From assembly GCA_003250975.1 (NCBI GenBank), contig QKIY01000024.1:1-35566 (forward strand): a stretch of DNA of 35,566 nucleotides, read 5' to 3'. This document shows positions 28,367 to 35,566 of the stretch, piece after piece (position 1 is the stretch's first letter; every line of letters begins with the position of its first letter). The notes under the pieces are model-generated. The model ran no database searches, was not told where the DNA came from, and saw only the letters and a list, made by a program, of their open reading frames with translations. Origin of the DNA: Gammaproteobacteria bacterium. GTDB lineage: Bacteria > Pseudomonadota > Gammaproteobacteria > Eutrophobiales > Eutrophobiaceae. The position numbers and the translations under genes were made by a program.

Positions 28367-29209
28367 TCAACGCCTGATAATTACGTTGTCAATCAACCGG
28401 GCCCTGCCTATCCAGGCGGCAACGAGAATGGCCAGATCACCTTCTCCGGGCGGCCCCAGGGTTTCTGCATCCACTACCGCCAGATAATCGGGTTTAAATC
28501 CTTCATCGGTCAAAATCTTAAGGCCCGCTTTTTCAAGTTCCTGGTAATTATCGCCACCACCCCGGATTACTTCTGCCATCTCATTCAGAACACGGTAAAG
28601 GGTTGCTGCCTTTTCCCTGTCTTGATCAGTAAGATAGGCGTTACGTGAACTCATTGCGAGACCACTGGCTTCTCGCAGAGTAGGCATGGATACCACCTCG
28701 ACTGTCATACATAAGTCCCTGACCAGTTGTCTGATTACCTGTAATTGCTGATAGTCCTTTTCACCAAAGATGGCAAAGTCTGGCTGTACGATGTTAAGGA
28801 GTTTTGTAACTACCGTTGCAACACCAGCGAAATGTCCGGGTCTCGATTCCCCGCAGAAAATATTGTCCAGATGCGGGACGATAACTTTTGTCTGATGCGA
28901 TAAATCCACAGGATAAATTTCATGAACGCGAGGCTGAAATAGTATATCTACATCCAGTGCTTCAAGTTTTTTCCTGTCTTCCTCAGGCGTGCGTGGATAG
29001 CTTTCATAATCTTCTCCCTCTACAAACTGGGTTGGATTCACAAAGATAGATACAACCACCTTTTCAGCAAGTTTCCTTGCCTTTTCAATCAATGAAAGGT
29101 GGCCTGCATGCAGGTTACCCATGGTAGGTACCAGGGCGATTCTAAGACCCGCTTGACGCCAATGATTTAATTGTTTTCGCAGTTCTGTTATGGAATCAAT
29201 CGATTTCAT
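28367..29209 (-). CDS. panC: Pantothenate synthetase
   Basis: Joins pantoate and beta-alanine using ATP. From ATG 29209 it has 280 residues, the family length. The nucleotidyltransferase signature is PTMGNLHAGHLSLI with HAGH. FGEKDYQQLQVIRQLV and SSRNAYL follow. The start is placed one base after the panB stop. A longer in-frame reading back to 29401 lies inside panB and is not credible. Confidence 0.96.
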   Translation of the reverse strand: MKSIDSITELRKQLNHWRQAGLRIALVPTMGNLHAGHLSLIEKARKLAEKVVVSIFVNPTQFVEGEDYESYPRTPEEDRKKLEALDVDILFQPRVHEIYPVDLSHQTKVIVPHLDNIFCGESRPGHFAGVATVVTKLLNIVQPDFAIFGEKDYQQLQVIRQLVRDLCMTVEVVSMPTLREASGLAMSSRNAYLTDQDREKAATLYRVLNEMAEVIRGGGDNYQELEKAGLKILTDEGFKPDYLAVVDAETLGPPGEGDLAILVAAWIGRARLIDNVIIRR

Positions 29210-29210
29210 T

Positions 29211-30002
29211 TCAGAATTGATGCTCTTTACCTGGAAACTCTCCTGCCCTGACTGCAGAATTGTAATTTTCAATTGCCTCCTGAACAGACGAAGATGATTC
29301 AAGGAAGTTTTTTGAAAACCTTGCCTGTTTTTGCGTAATGCCAATGAGATCGTAGATGACCAGTACTTGCCCATCGCAATCAGCACCGGCTCCGATACCA
29401 ATTACCGGGATTTCCAGTCGTGCGGTAATCTCCGCGGCAAGTTTAGCCGGCACACACTCAAGGACCAGCATTGAAGCACCGGCCTTTTCGAGCGCCAGGG
29501 CATCATTCACTATCTGCTTTGCTGAATCCTGATCCTTACCCTGAACACGATAACCGCCCAGCTTATGAATTGACTGTGGCGTTAGGCCAAGATGTGCACA
29601 CACCGGTATGCCGTGTTGATCAAGCAACGTAACGGTATCGGCAAACAAGGCACCGCCTTCCAGCTTTACCACCTCGGCGCCACCTTCGGCAATAAGCCTG
29701 CCGGCATTGCCAAGTGCCTGTGCTGGTGTGGTATAACTCATAAACGGCATATCAGCGATTATCAGAGACCTTTTACATACAGCAGCGACTATGCGGGTAT
29801 GATAGATCATGTCCTGCATACTTACCTTCAAGGTCGAATCTTCTCCCTGAATCACCATGCCCAGTGAATCTCCTACAAGAATGACATCCGTCCCGGCCTG
29901 ATCCACTATCCTGGCATAACTGGCGTCATAGGCCGTCAGGCAGGTAATCTTCTGTGCCTCCTTTTTCATTTTTTTGAGGCTGGTAAGGGTTAACTTGCTC
30001 AT
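29211..30002 (-). CDS. panB: 3-methyl-2-oxobutanoate hydroxymethyltransferase
   Basis: First committed step to pantoate: it transfers a hydroxymethyl group from methylene-tetrahydrofolate to ketoisovalerate. The 263-residue barrel enzyme has VGDSLGMVIQGEDSTL (metal-binding Asp), ADMPFMSY, VVKLEGG and IGIGAGADCDGQVLV. It begins directly after the deoxynucleoside kinase stop and ends one base before panC. Its folate cofactor is a link to folK upstream. Confidence 0.97.
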   Translation of the reverse strand: MSKLTLTSLKKMKKEAQKITCLTAYDASYARIVDQAGTDVILVGDSLGMVIQGEDSTLKVSMQDMIYHTRIVAAVCKRSLIIADMPFMSYTTPAQALGNAGRLIAEGGAEVVKLEGGALFADTVTLLDQHGIPVCAHLGLTPQSIHKLGGYRVQGKDQDSAKQIVNDALALEKAGASMLVLECVPAKLAAEITARLEIPVIGIGAGADCDGQVLVIYDLIGITQKQARFSKNFLESSSSVQEAIENYNSAVRAGEFPGKEHQF

Positions 30003-30647
30003 TCAGAAATCCTGTGGATTAAAATAATGCCTGCCCGGTGGCAGTGAGCTGATATGTTCCAGTAATAATTTATAATTATTCTCATTGCTGACCAGATCAA
30101 AATTTTCAGTATTGATGATCAATAAAGGAGATTGATCATAATGATAGAAGAAATTCACATAAGCATCTGAAATTCTCCGCAGATAACTTTCATTGATTTT
30201 TTTCTCATAATTATTGCCTCTTTTTAACACACGTTTTATAAGTATTTCCGGTGGCGCCTGCAGGTAAATAACCAGGTCCGGCACTGGTGCCTCCGTCGCC
30301 GATTTCTCATATACCTGTTTATACAGTTCAAACTCTTCTTCCGTTAATGTTTGTTCAGCAAATAACATATCCTTTTCGATCAAAAAATCCGCGATCTGTA
30401 TAGGCCTGAACATATCTGCCTGTCGCAGGTTTTCAATTTTCTTTATGCGCTGAAAAAGAAAATGCAGCTGGGTAGGCAAGGCTGAAAGATGAGGATTTTC
30501 ATAAAAACTGGCAAGAAAGGGATTTTCCATAGGGGCTTCCAGAAGAAGCTCCACGCCATAGGAATCAGCCAGCTTCTTGGCTAAAGACGTTTTGCCAACG
30601 CCTATAGGACCTTCCACGACGATATAATCAGGAACCTTTTGTTTCAT
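30003..30647 (-). CDS. Deoxynucleoside kinase (dGK/dCK family)
   Basis: A 214-residue P-loop kinase that phosphorylates deoxynucleosides for salvage. The P-loop is EGPIGVGKTS near the N-terminus. Later, FRPIQIADFLIEKDMLFAEQ carries the DRY/ERS-equivalent region, and LVIYLQAPPEILIKRVLKRG is the lid region. ATG 30647 overlaps the folK stop (ATGA), which decides the start over ATG 30665. The nucleoside preference is not clear. Confidence 0.88.
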   Translation of the reverse strand: MKQKVPDYIVVEGPIGVGKTSLAKKLADSYGVELLLEAPMENPFLASFYENPHLSALPTQLHFLFQRIKKIENLRQADMFRPIQIADFLIEKDMLFAEQTLTEEEFELYKQVYEKSATEAPVPDLVIYLQAPPEILIKRVLKRGNNYEKKINESYLRRISDAYVNFFYHYDQSPLLIINTENFDLVSNENNYKLLLEHISSLPPGRHYFNPQDF

Positions 30648-31129
30648 TTTGCTGTTATTTTGCAAAGATCACTGGTATCAATTTCCTCCAGCAGATCTCT
30701 AACCATCCCTTTCCCCGTGATCACGGCAGCAGGTTCTATTTCATGTAACGGGAGAAGCACAAAACCTCGGCAATGCATCTGAGGGTGTGGCACGATTAAA
30801 CGCGAGGTACATATCACAACATCTTCGACCAGCAGTATATCCAGATCCAGTGTACGCGCTCCCCATCGTACCTTTCTCTCTCTCCCGTGGATGTTTTCTA
30901 TGGCCTGAAGCTGATCCAGTAATGCTTCTGGCGTCAATTCCGTATCAAGCAATGCAACAGCATTAATATATTCGGGCTGGTCCTGGGGCCCAACCGGCTT
31001 ACTCCTGTAAAAAGATGACACCTCAAGCAACCTGGTTTCCGGTATATCAGTTATGGAATCCAGTGCTGATTTTATTTGTATAGGAGGATCACCCAGATTG
31101 CTCCCCAGCCCGATATATACCCTGGCCAT
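30644..31129 (-). CDS. folK: 2-amino-4-hydroxy-6-hydroxymethyldihydropteridine pyrophosphokinase
   Basis: Folate synthesis: it pyrophosphorylates hydroxymethyl-dihydropterin. The 161-residue HPPK has YIGLGSNLGDP at the start and the signature RKVRWGARTLDLDILL with its catalytic Asp residues, followed by VPHPQMHCRGFVLLPL. It starts 10 bases after pcnB and overlaps the kinase gene by four bases, so the pcnB-folK-kinase-panB-panC-panD run is probably one transcript. Confidence 0.96.
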   Translation of the reverse strand: MARVYIGLGSNLGDPPIQIKSALDSITDIPETRLLEVSSFYRSKPVGPQDQPEYINAVALLDTELTPEALLDQLQAIENIHGRERKVRWGARTLDLDILLVEDVVICTSRLIVPHPQMHCRGFVLLPLHEIEPAAVITGKGMVRDLLEEIDTSDLCKITAK

Positions 31130-31139
31130 ATAGGAGGTA

Positions 31140-32450
31140 TTATACCCGCCTGGGCTTGTGCCGTCTGCCAGAACGCCTTAACCTGGCCCTGCCATGGTGA
31201 CTTTCTCCGATACGGTCCTGGTGCTTTTCTGAAAATTCTGTCCACCAGTCAACCATTTCCTGCACATCTTCACCGGCCTCGGCACGCAGAAGCAGAAAAT
31301 CATAGGCCGCCCTGAACCTCGGATGGGACAGGAGTCGCATGGGCCGCTTGCCACGGCGGTGTTTCAACCGAGATTGCAGCAGCCAGATATCTCTTGCCAT
31401 TTGTGTAAAACGCCTCGGAAAAGATATGCTGGTTATTTGCCTGGAAAGAACCGCATCACTAGCCAGCATGATCGCATCTTGATCTGTCAGGCCATTACTT
31501 TTGTATTCTTCAACCAACTCGGCAAGTGACGGCCACAATAAAGCCGCAATCAGAAAACCAGGAGTGACAGGTTTATCCTCTCGCACCCTTTCATCCGTGC
31601 TTAAAAATGCCCTGCATAACATGCCGTCGGTTCTCGTTTCGTCCTGATCCAGCATCTGTTGTGTTAAGGGGAAAAGATGCTGGAACAGGTCGTAACGCCG
31701 AAGCAGATGATAAATCTTCAGCGATTGCCCGCCCATAAAAAGCTTCATGAATTCCTCAAATAGGCGCGCAGGAGGAATATCATTTAACAGGTGATTTAAT
31801 TCATATATCGGTTTTTCTGTATCTGGATGGATCGTAAAACCGAGCTTGACAGCAAAACGGATTGCCCTAAGCATACGCACTGGATCTTCACGATACCGTG
31901 CAGCGGCATCACCGATCATGCGCAGTTGTTGCGCCTCGATATCTGCCATAGCGCCGACATAATCAATTATTGAAAAATCATCGATATTGTAAAACAGGGC
32001 ATTGACCGTAAAGTCCCGGCGCCAGACATCATCATCTATGTCCCCGTAGACGTTGTCCCTGATGATCCGGCCATCCTCTATATGCCGCTCTCCATCGGTA
32101 ATATGATGTGCGGCCCTGAATGTCGACACCTCGATGATCTCGTCACCAAACCGTACATGCGCCAGCCGGAAACGGCGGCCAATCAAGCGACTGTTCCTGA
32201 AGAGTTCCCTGATTTGCTCGGGGCGGGCATCTGTCACTACATCGAAATCCTTGGGCTTGTGTCCCAGCATGAGATCCCTGATCCCGCCGCCCACCAGGTA
32301 GGCCTTGTAACCCGCGTTGCTCAAGCGGTAAAGCACCTTCAGGGCATTATCGCTGATATCAGACCTCGAGATGGGGTGCTCCGAGCGTGGAATAATCCGC
32401 GGCTGGATCCTCATACGGGTGACATTATCAGTGGAAGATGACTTTTTCAC
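31140..32450 (-). CDS. pcnB: Poly(A) polymerase I
   Basis: Adds 3' poly(A) tails to RNA, promoting decay. The 436-residue class II nucleotidyltransferase has LVGGGIRDLMLGHKPKDFDV with the metal-binding DxD, RRDFTVNALFYNI, and RYREDPVRMLRAIRFAVKLG. A C-terminal Arg-rich tail (RARLRRSGRRHKPRRV) supports PcnB rather than a CCA-adding enzyme, as does its place before folK, which is common in gammaproteobacteria. It is divergent from the tRNA-Glu region. Confidence 0.94.
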   Translation of the reverse strand: MKKSSSTDNVTRMRIQPRIIPRSEHPISRSDISDNALKVLYRLSNAGYKAYLVGGGIRDLMLGHKPKDFDVVTDARPEQIRELFRNSRLIGRRFRLAHVRFGDEIIEVSTFRAAHHITDGERHIEDGRIIRDNVYGDIDDDVWRRDFTVNALFYNIDDFSIIDYVGAMADIEAQQLRMIGDAAARYREDPVRMLRAIRFAVKLGFTIHPDTEKPIYELNHLLNDIPPARLFEEFMKLFMGGQSLKIYHLLRRYDLFQHLFPLTQQMLDQDETRTDGMLCRAFLSTDERVREDKPVTPGFLIAALLWPSLAELVEEYKSNGLTDQDAIMLASDAVLSRQITSISFPRRFTQMARDIWLLQSRLKHRRGKRPMRLLSHPRFRAAYDFLLLRAEAGEDVQEMVDWWTEFSEKHQDRIGESHHGRARLRRSGRRHKPRRV

Positions 32451-32484
32451 AGCTATGGCAGCAACTATTAATGGCGGGCGGGTA

Positions 32485-32513
32485 TTACGTTATAAACAGA
32501 GTGGCCCTATAAT
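32485..32513 (+). promoter_or_regulatory. Possible promoter of the tRNA-Glu region
   Basis: TATAAT at 32508-32513 with a weak -35 (TTACGT, 32485-32490) 17 bases upstream, about 37 bases before the first tRNA-Glu copy. A second TATAAT lies at 32739-32744, ten bases before the intact tRNA, but has no good -35. Confidence 0.4.
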
Positions 32514-32549
32514 ACCACTAAATCGGTTACTGAAGCAGTTAAATCCCTT

Positions 32550-32602
32550 GCTCCCTTCGTCTAGTGGCCCAGGACGTCGCCCTCTCACGGCGAAAACAGG
32601 GG
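32550..32602 (+). pseudogene. Truncated tRNA-Glu(CTC) copy, broken in the T-arm
   Basis: These 53 bases are identical to the 5' 53 bases of the intact tRNA-Glu at 32754. They cover the acceptor 5' strand, D-arm, anticodon arm with CTC, variable loop and the T-stem 5' strand. The T-loop TTCGA and the 3' half do not follow. Instead a hairpin-rich segment begins. Short similarity to the missing part (CGAGTCCCCT) reappears at 32711-32720. Confidence 0.8.
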
Positions 32603-32753
32603 GCGAGCCGGAAAATGAAATTCATCCAGCGAATGAATTTCCCGGCAAGCGGGCATGTCAGGACGACATGCCCCGCTTTCGAGCGTAACAGGAAAGTGCA
32701 GCGAAGAAAGCGAGTCCCCTTGGGGACGAGAACCAATATATAATTTTTTATAC
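32603..32753 (+). repeat. Hairpin-rich palindromic segment inserted between tRNA-Glu copies
   Basis: About 150 bases with three inverted repeats. The first is GAAATTCAT/ATGAATTTC (32617-32625 and 32633-32641), flanked by outer CCGG arms. The second is GCGGGCATGTC with its near-perfect partner (32649-32659 and 32665-32676, one bulge). The third is GTCCCC/GGGGAC (32714-32719 and 32722-32727). There is no coding capacity. It looks like a REP- or MITE-like palindromic element. Whether it is repeated elsewhere in the genome cannot be seen here. Confidence 0.55.
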
Positions 32754-32829
32754 GCTCCCTTCGTCTAGTGGCCCAGGACGTCGCCCTCTCACGGCGAAAA
32801 CAGGGGTTCGAGTCCCCTAGGGAGCGCCA
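32754..32829 (+). tRNA. tRNA-Glu (anticodon CTC)
   Basis: A complete cloverleaf: acceptor GCTCCCT pairs with AGGGAGC, the anticodon stem TCGCC/GGCGA encloses loop CTCTCAC (anticodon CTC), and the T-arm is CAGGGGTTCGAGTCCCCTA. G and then an encoded CCA end the gene. The sequence closely resembles E. coli tRNA-Glu except that the anticodon is CTC rather than TTC, so a second tRNA-Glu(TTC) should exist elsewhere. Confidence 0.95.
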
Positions 32830-32936
32830 CATCAGTCATAATATTTAAAGATGATTATTCGCGAGAAAATTTTTATTAATTGATGTCCTTTAACAAAATC
32901 TACTCATATAAATATCATCACATGTCATTGTAATCT

Positions 32937-34616
32937 TCACGCGAAAATAAAATCCGTTTCGCTGAGGCCGCCGAAGAAATCAACCAGGGTGATGCTGCCT
33001 GTTGAGGGACCCACCAGCGTGGTGATTTCGGTGCCCTCCGCCGTCTGCGTAATGTTGAGTGCGGCCATTGAGTTGACACCCGCCACCTGGAACTCGATCA
33101 GATCATCTTCCGCCTGATCAAAATCGTAGATGAAGTTTTCACCGAAATCATCGATAAAAACGAACGTGTCGCTGCCGCCGGTCGCCGTCGGATCCATAAA
33201 CTCCGCATCGCCCCACATGTGATTGGTGGCATTCTGCCCGCTGATGAGACGGTCATTACCGCCCTGGGCAAAATCAGACATCCGAATCGCATCGCCATAC
33301 AAATTATTTTCCACGGAACCCGTGCCGTATTTACTCCCACCAGTCAGCGTGTCGTTACCACCCTGGGCAAAATCATTCATGTCACCTGCATCGCCAGACA
33401 TTTCATTCAAGACTTCGCCCGAATCGTAACTATCCCCACCGGTCAGCGTGTCGTTACCACCCTCCGTGTTATCGAACATACGGTGGCCATCGCCGTCAAA
33501 CAGATTACTCAACTGCACATCATTACTGAAATTATCACCGCCTATGAGCGTGTCGTTGCCGCCGCGAGCTGAATCAAACATAGTGTCTGCATCGCCACGA
33601 AAAAGGTTAAAGAGACCCTCGGGACTGATGTCTCCGGCGGCGCTACTGCCGCCAATCAGAATGTCGTCACCGCCAACCGTGTTATGGTTCATCCCAAAAG
33701 CGTCTCCAGCAATTGTATTGAACACACGATTGAATTCACCGCTACCGCTACCGCCTGTCAGGACATCGTTGCCGCCGCGAGCTGAATCAAACATAAGGTC
33801 TGCATCGCCAGACATCCAGTTATCGGTATTACCCGTGAAACCATCGCCACCGGTCAGGATGTCATCACCGCCCACCGCGTTGTTATTCATATTACCTATC
33901 GCGTCACCTTGCATCACATTAAGGACTCTGCCCGTGCCGTAATTACTCCCACCAGTCAGCGTGTCGTCACCGCCCACCGAGTTGTCTGACATGTTTTCCG
34001 CATCGCCAGAAAGGAAGTTATCGACGTCGCCCGTGCCGTATTTACTCCCACCAGTCAGCGTGTCGTTACCACCCTTCGCCATGCCTGTCATGACAAACGC
34101 ATCGCCATATAATGCATTGGTAACGTGGCCCGAACCGTAATTACTCCCACCGGTTATCTCATCATTGCCGCCCTTGCTGTTACCGAACATAGTGGCGGCA
34201 TCGCCATAGATATGATTTTCAACATCACCGGCACCGGTGTTATCGCCCCCGATCAGGGTGTCATTACCGCCCCGTGACTTGTCTTGCATTGTGTCGGCAT
34301 CGCCGTAAATGAAGTTGGTAACTGTTCCACTGCTGCTGTTGCTACCACCATAAATCGTGTCGTCACCGCCGCGGGCAAAATCCGTCAGGCTCGACTCTGC
34401 ATCACCGTAGAGACTGTTCTCGATGATGCTGCCATCGGTGACATTGCCGCCGAAAATCATATCGTCACCACCCCAGGCGTGATCGATAATAGAAACGACA
34501 TCGCCAATGATGAGGTTGTCCGTGTTATCGGTGCCGATGAGATCGAATTGATCGTCAGCTTTTAGGTGGTCAAAAAGGTCAGGGTTTAAGAAAGGATCGC
34601 CGTAGATGGTAGCCAT
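32937..34616 (-). CDS. RTX-like calcium-binding repeat protein, probably type I secreted
   Basis: A 559-residue acidic protein made almost wholly of repeats of about 37-41 residues. Each has a GG[N/D]DTLTGG core, a variable SNYGTGxVxN segment and a YGDAxxM piece. I count 13 GG-x-D cores. They resemble but do not equal the canonical RTX nonapeptide. The last 100 residues (DTFVFIDDFGENFIYDFDQ, then EFQVAGVNSMAALNI and TLVDFFGGLSETDFIFA) look like the C-terminal serralysin/type I secretion domain. There is no signal peptide and no catalytic domain. A strong ribosome site, AGGAGG, lies seven bases before ATG 34616. Calcium binding and secretion are inferred from the family. Confidence 0.85.
   Translation of the reverse strand: MATIYGDPFLNPDLFDHLKADDQFDLIGTDNTDNLIIGDVVSIIDHAWGGDDMIFGGNVTDGSIIENSLYGDAESSLTDFARGGDDTIYGGSNSSSGTVTNFIYGDADTMQDKSRGGNDTLIGGDNTGAGDVENHIYGDAATMFGNSKGGNDEITGGSNYGSGHVTNALYGDAFVMTGMAKGGNDTLTGGSKYGTGDVDNFLSGDAENMSDNSVGGDDTLTGGSNYGTGRVLNVMQGDAIGNMNNNAVGGDDILTGGDGFTGNTDNWMSGDADLMFDSARGGNDVLTGGSGSGEFNRVFNTIAGDAFGMNHNTVGGDDILIGGSSAAGDISPEGLFNLFRGDADTMFDSARGGNDTLIGGDNFSNDVQLSNLFDGDGHRMFDNTEGGNDTLTGGDSYDSGEVLNEMSGDAGDMNDFAQGGNDTLTGGSKYGTGSVENNLYGDAIRMSDFAQGGNDRLISGQNATNHMWGDAEFMDPTATGGSDTFVFIDDFGENFIYDFDQAEDDLIEFQVAGVNSMAALNITQTAEGTEITTLVGPSTGSITLVDFFGGLSETDFIFA
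32945..33250 (-). repeat. Near-identical C-terminal coding repeat, copy 1
   Basis: About 300 bases coding for the last 100 residues of the first RTX-like protein are nearly identical to about 35022-35330 in the second gene. Most of the differences are in the GTEITT and DAE-M segments. This points to recent tandem duplication or gene conversion. Confidence 0.8.
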
Positions 34617-34621
34617 AGTTA

Positions 34622-34784
34622 CACCTCCTAAATGATTGGGGAGGCGCGTGCCTGCGTGTCACTCCCGTCTTCTGCGCAAGGGCTCCATTACCACTCGCAG
34701 AGTAGATGTTCACGCCCATGTTGCGATGGGGAGGTATTGCGTCCTGCCTTGCAGAAAACCGCTTTGCCGGTGTCGCCACAAGGC
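34622..34784 (-). promoter_or_regulatory. Structured 5' leader with alternative pairing at the Shine-Dalgarno (candidate RNA switch)
   Basis: Read toward the RTX-like gene, the leader has a hairpin with GCGA tetraloop (34770-34779), CCCAT/ATGGG (34715-34730), CTGCG/CGCAG (34672-34700) and GGGAG/CTCCC (34639-34643 with 34662-34666). The CCTCC of the last stem (34640-34644) can instead pair with GGAGG of the ribosome site (34624-34628). The two pairings exclude each other, which is the usual design of a translational switch. GGCAAA and GGACGCAA recall parts of the cyclic-di-GMP-I core, but the rest of that motif is not evident. Confidence 0.4.
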
Positions 34785-35013
34785 TTATAGTTTTTATTAG
34801 CGTTGCACCCCGTGAGATTTACACCATCGGGGCTAGATGAAATGCCAATAATACTCTCTTTGCAATTAATCGAAATACCAATTCAAAACATAAATTTAAA
34901 ATAACCCGAGGTTGCTGCGACGCCGCATCAAGCATCTGGAATTAGCCTAATACATATAAGCCAGGGTCAGTGTTATCAGACATTTCACGTAGGGCCTTTT
35001 GAAGGCGACTTCA
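34785..35013. other. Rest of the intergenic region between the RTX-like genes
   Basis: No credible gene. It holds two small hairpins: CCCCG/CGGGG at 34808-34832, and GCCTT/AAGGC at 34994-35006 just after the stop of the downstream-lying partial gene. Neither has a U-run, so termination is uncertain. A minus-strand TATAAG (34784-34789) could be a -10 for the leader, but I see no good -35. Confidence 0.4.
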
Positions 35014-35566
35014 TCAGGCAAAAATAAAATCTGTCTCGCTGAGGTTGCCGAAGAAATCAACCAGGGTGATGCTGCCTGATGAGGGTCCCATCAGCGTGGT
35101 GATTTCGGTACCGACCCCCGCCGTCGTCGTGATGTTGAGTGCGGCCATTGAGTTGACACCCGCAACCTGGAACTCGATCAGATCATTTTCCGCCTGATCA
35201 AAATCGTAGATGAAGTTTTCACCGAAATCATCGATGAAAACGAACGTGTCGCTGCCGCCGGTCGTTGTCGGACCCATGTCCTCGGCATCGCCCCACATGT
35301 GATTGGTCGCATTCTGCCCGCTGATGAGACGGTCATCACCGCCTTGCGAGAAATCCAGCATAGTAGAGCCGTCGCCATAGAGATGATTAGCAATGCTCGC
35401 GCCTCCGTATGCATTGCCACCGGTCAACGTATCGTTTCCGCCTTTGGAGTAGTCGGCTAATGTGATAGCTTCACCAAACAGATCATTAATAAGTCTACTG
35501 TCATCACTGGCATCGCCGCCAGTCAGCGTATCATTACCGCCTATCACTGAATCAGGCAGGGTGAAC
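35014..35566 (-). CDS. RTX-like calcium-binding repeat protein, C-terminal part
   Basis: The frame stays open through the right edge of the window (FTLPDSVIGGNDTLTGG), so this is the last 183 residues of a longer protein; GTG 35547 is an internal codon rather than the start. Three GG-x-D repeat cores are followed by the same C-terminal domain as the neighbouring gene, about 90% identical by eye over 100 residues (NATNHMWGDAE, then DTFVFIDDFGENFIYDFDQ and LSETDFIFA). It is a tandem paralogue, upstream of the first gene on the same strand. Function is inferred as secreted calcium-binding repeat protein. Confidence 0.85.
   Translation of the reverse strand, partial: FTLPDSVIGGNDTLTGGDASDDSRLINDLFGEAITLADYSKGGNDTLTGGNAYGGASIANHLYGDGSTMLDFSQGGDDRLISGQNATNHMWGDAEDMGPTTTGGSDTFVFIDDFGENFIYDFDQAENDLIEFQVAGVNSMAALNITTTAGVGTEITTLMGPSSGSITLVDFFGNLSETDFIFA

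Noticed and set aside
29210-29401. A 64-residue N-terminal extension of panC
   Set aside because: It lies within panB in another frame. PanC family length and the conserved start fit ATG 29209.
32539-32832. A 97-residue minus-strand reading frame containing two copies of an Arg-rich phrase
   Set aside because: It is the antisense of the two tRNA-Glu copies and the hairpins between them. The internal repeat is just the tRNA duplication, so it is not a protein.
33219-34565. Several plus-strand frames with repeated Ser/Pro- or Thr/Val-rich text
   Set aside because: They are antisense shadows of the RTX-like repeat gene; periodic DNA keeps other frames open.
32937-34616. Regular periodic DNA that could suggest a CRISPR or satellite array
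   Set aside because: The period (about 110-123 bases) is coding, follows amino-acid repeats and lacks identical short repeats with unique spacers.
34579-34779. A 66-residue minus-strand frame over the RTX leader
   Set aside because: It overlaps the start of the RTX-like gene in another frame, has no good ribosome site, and its bases are explained by the leader hairpins.
34622-34784. Calling the RTX leader a cyclic-di-GMP-I riboswitch outright
   Set aside because: Only two short core-like strings match. The usual P1 hairpin and 3' core were not found, so the ligand is left open.

Overview
The window (about 45% GC by eye) looks like the chromosome of a halotolerant, probably marine, respiring gammaproteobacterium. 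The reasons are an ectoine operon with its own MarR-type regulator, a complete cbb3 cytochrome oxidase locus with its assembly genes, FNR and oxygen-independent hemN, a gammaproteobacterial pan/fol/pcnB operon, and type I secretion-like calcium-repeat proteins. The genus cannot be fixed from the sequence alone.

Layout. (1) 1-8197: a lipid- or alkaloid-like secondary-metabolite locus. It holds the 3' part of a highly reducing type I polyketide synthase (DH, degenerate methyltransferase, ER, KR, ACP, no thioesterase), a PLP alpha-oxoamine synthase, an FAD amine oxidase-like flavoprotein, and a convergent short-chain dehydrogenase. The logic resembles sphinganine-analogue pathways such as fumonisin: polyketide chain, release by condensation with an amino acid, then ketone reduction. 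(2) 8355-9993: rimO and a small lipoprotein. (3) 10082-13012: ectR-ectA-ectB-ectC, tightly coupled, behind a promoter that carries a 9-bp inverted repeat. (4) 13014-25169: the cbb3 oxidase region. ccoNOQP, an unnamed two-helix membrane protein, ccoG and fixH lie on the minus strand. Next come an outer-membrane protein pseudogene, a small FNR-box gene and hemN, then divergent ccoI-ccoS, a TauE/DsbD-like membrane protein and fnr. FNR-type boxes lie upstream of the small gene and between hemN and ccoI. (5) 25287-32450: a KefB-type antiporter, a CinA-type MoCF protein, and a run on the minus strand of pcnB, folK, a deoxynucleoside kinase, panB, panC and panD. (6) 32450-32936: an intact tRNA-Glu(CTC), preceded by a copy that breaks off in the T-arm where a hairpin-rich segment is inserted. 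(7) 32937-35566: two tandem genes for repeat-rich, RTX-like calcium-binding proteins with nearly identical C-termini. The second runs off the window. The first has a long structured 5' leader in which one CCUCC segment can pair either with an upstream arm or with the Shine-Dalgarno sequence.

The parts most worth a second look are the polyketide synthase/oxoamine synthase locus, the interrupted tRNA-Glu copy, and the switch-like leader of the RTX-type gene.
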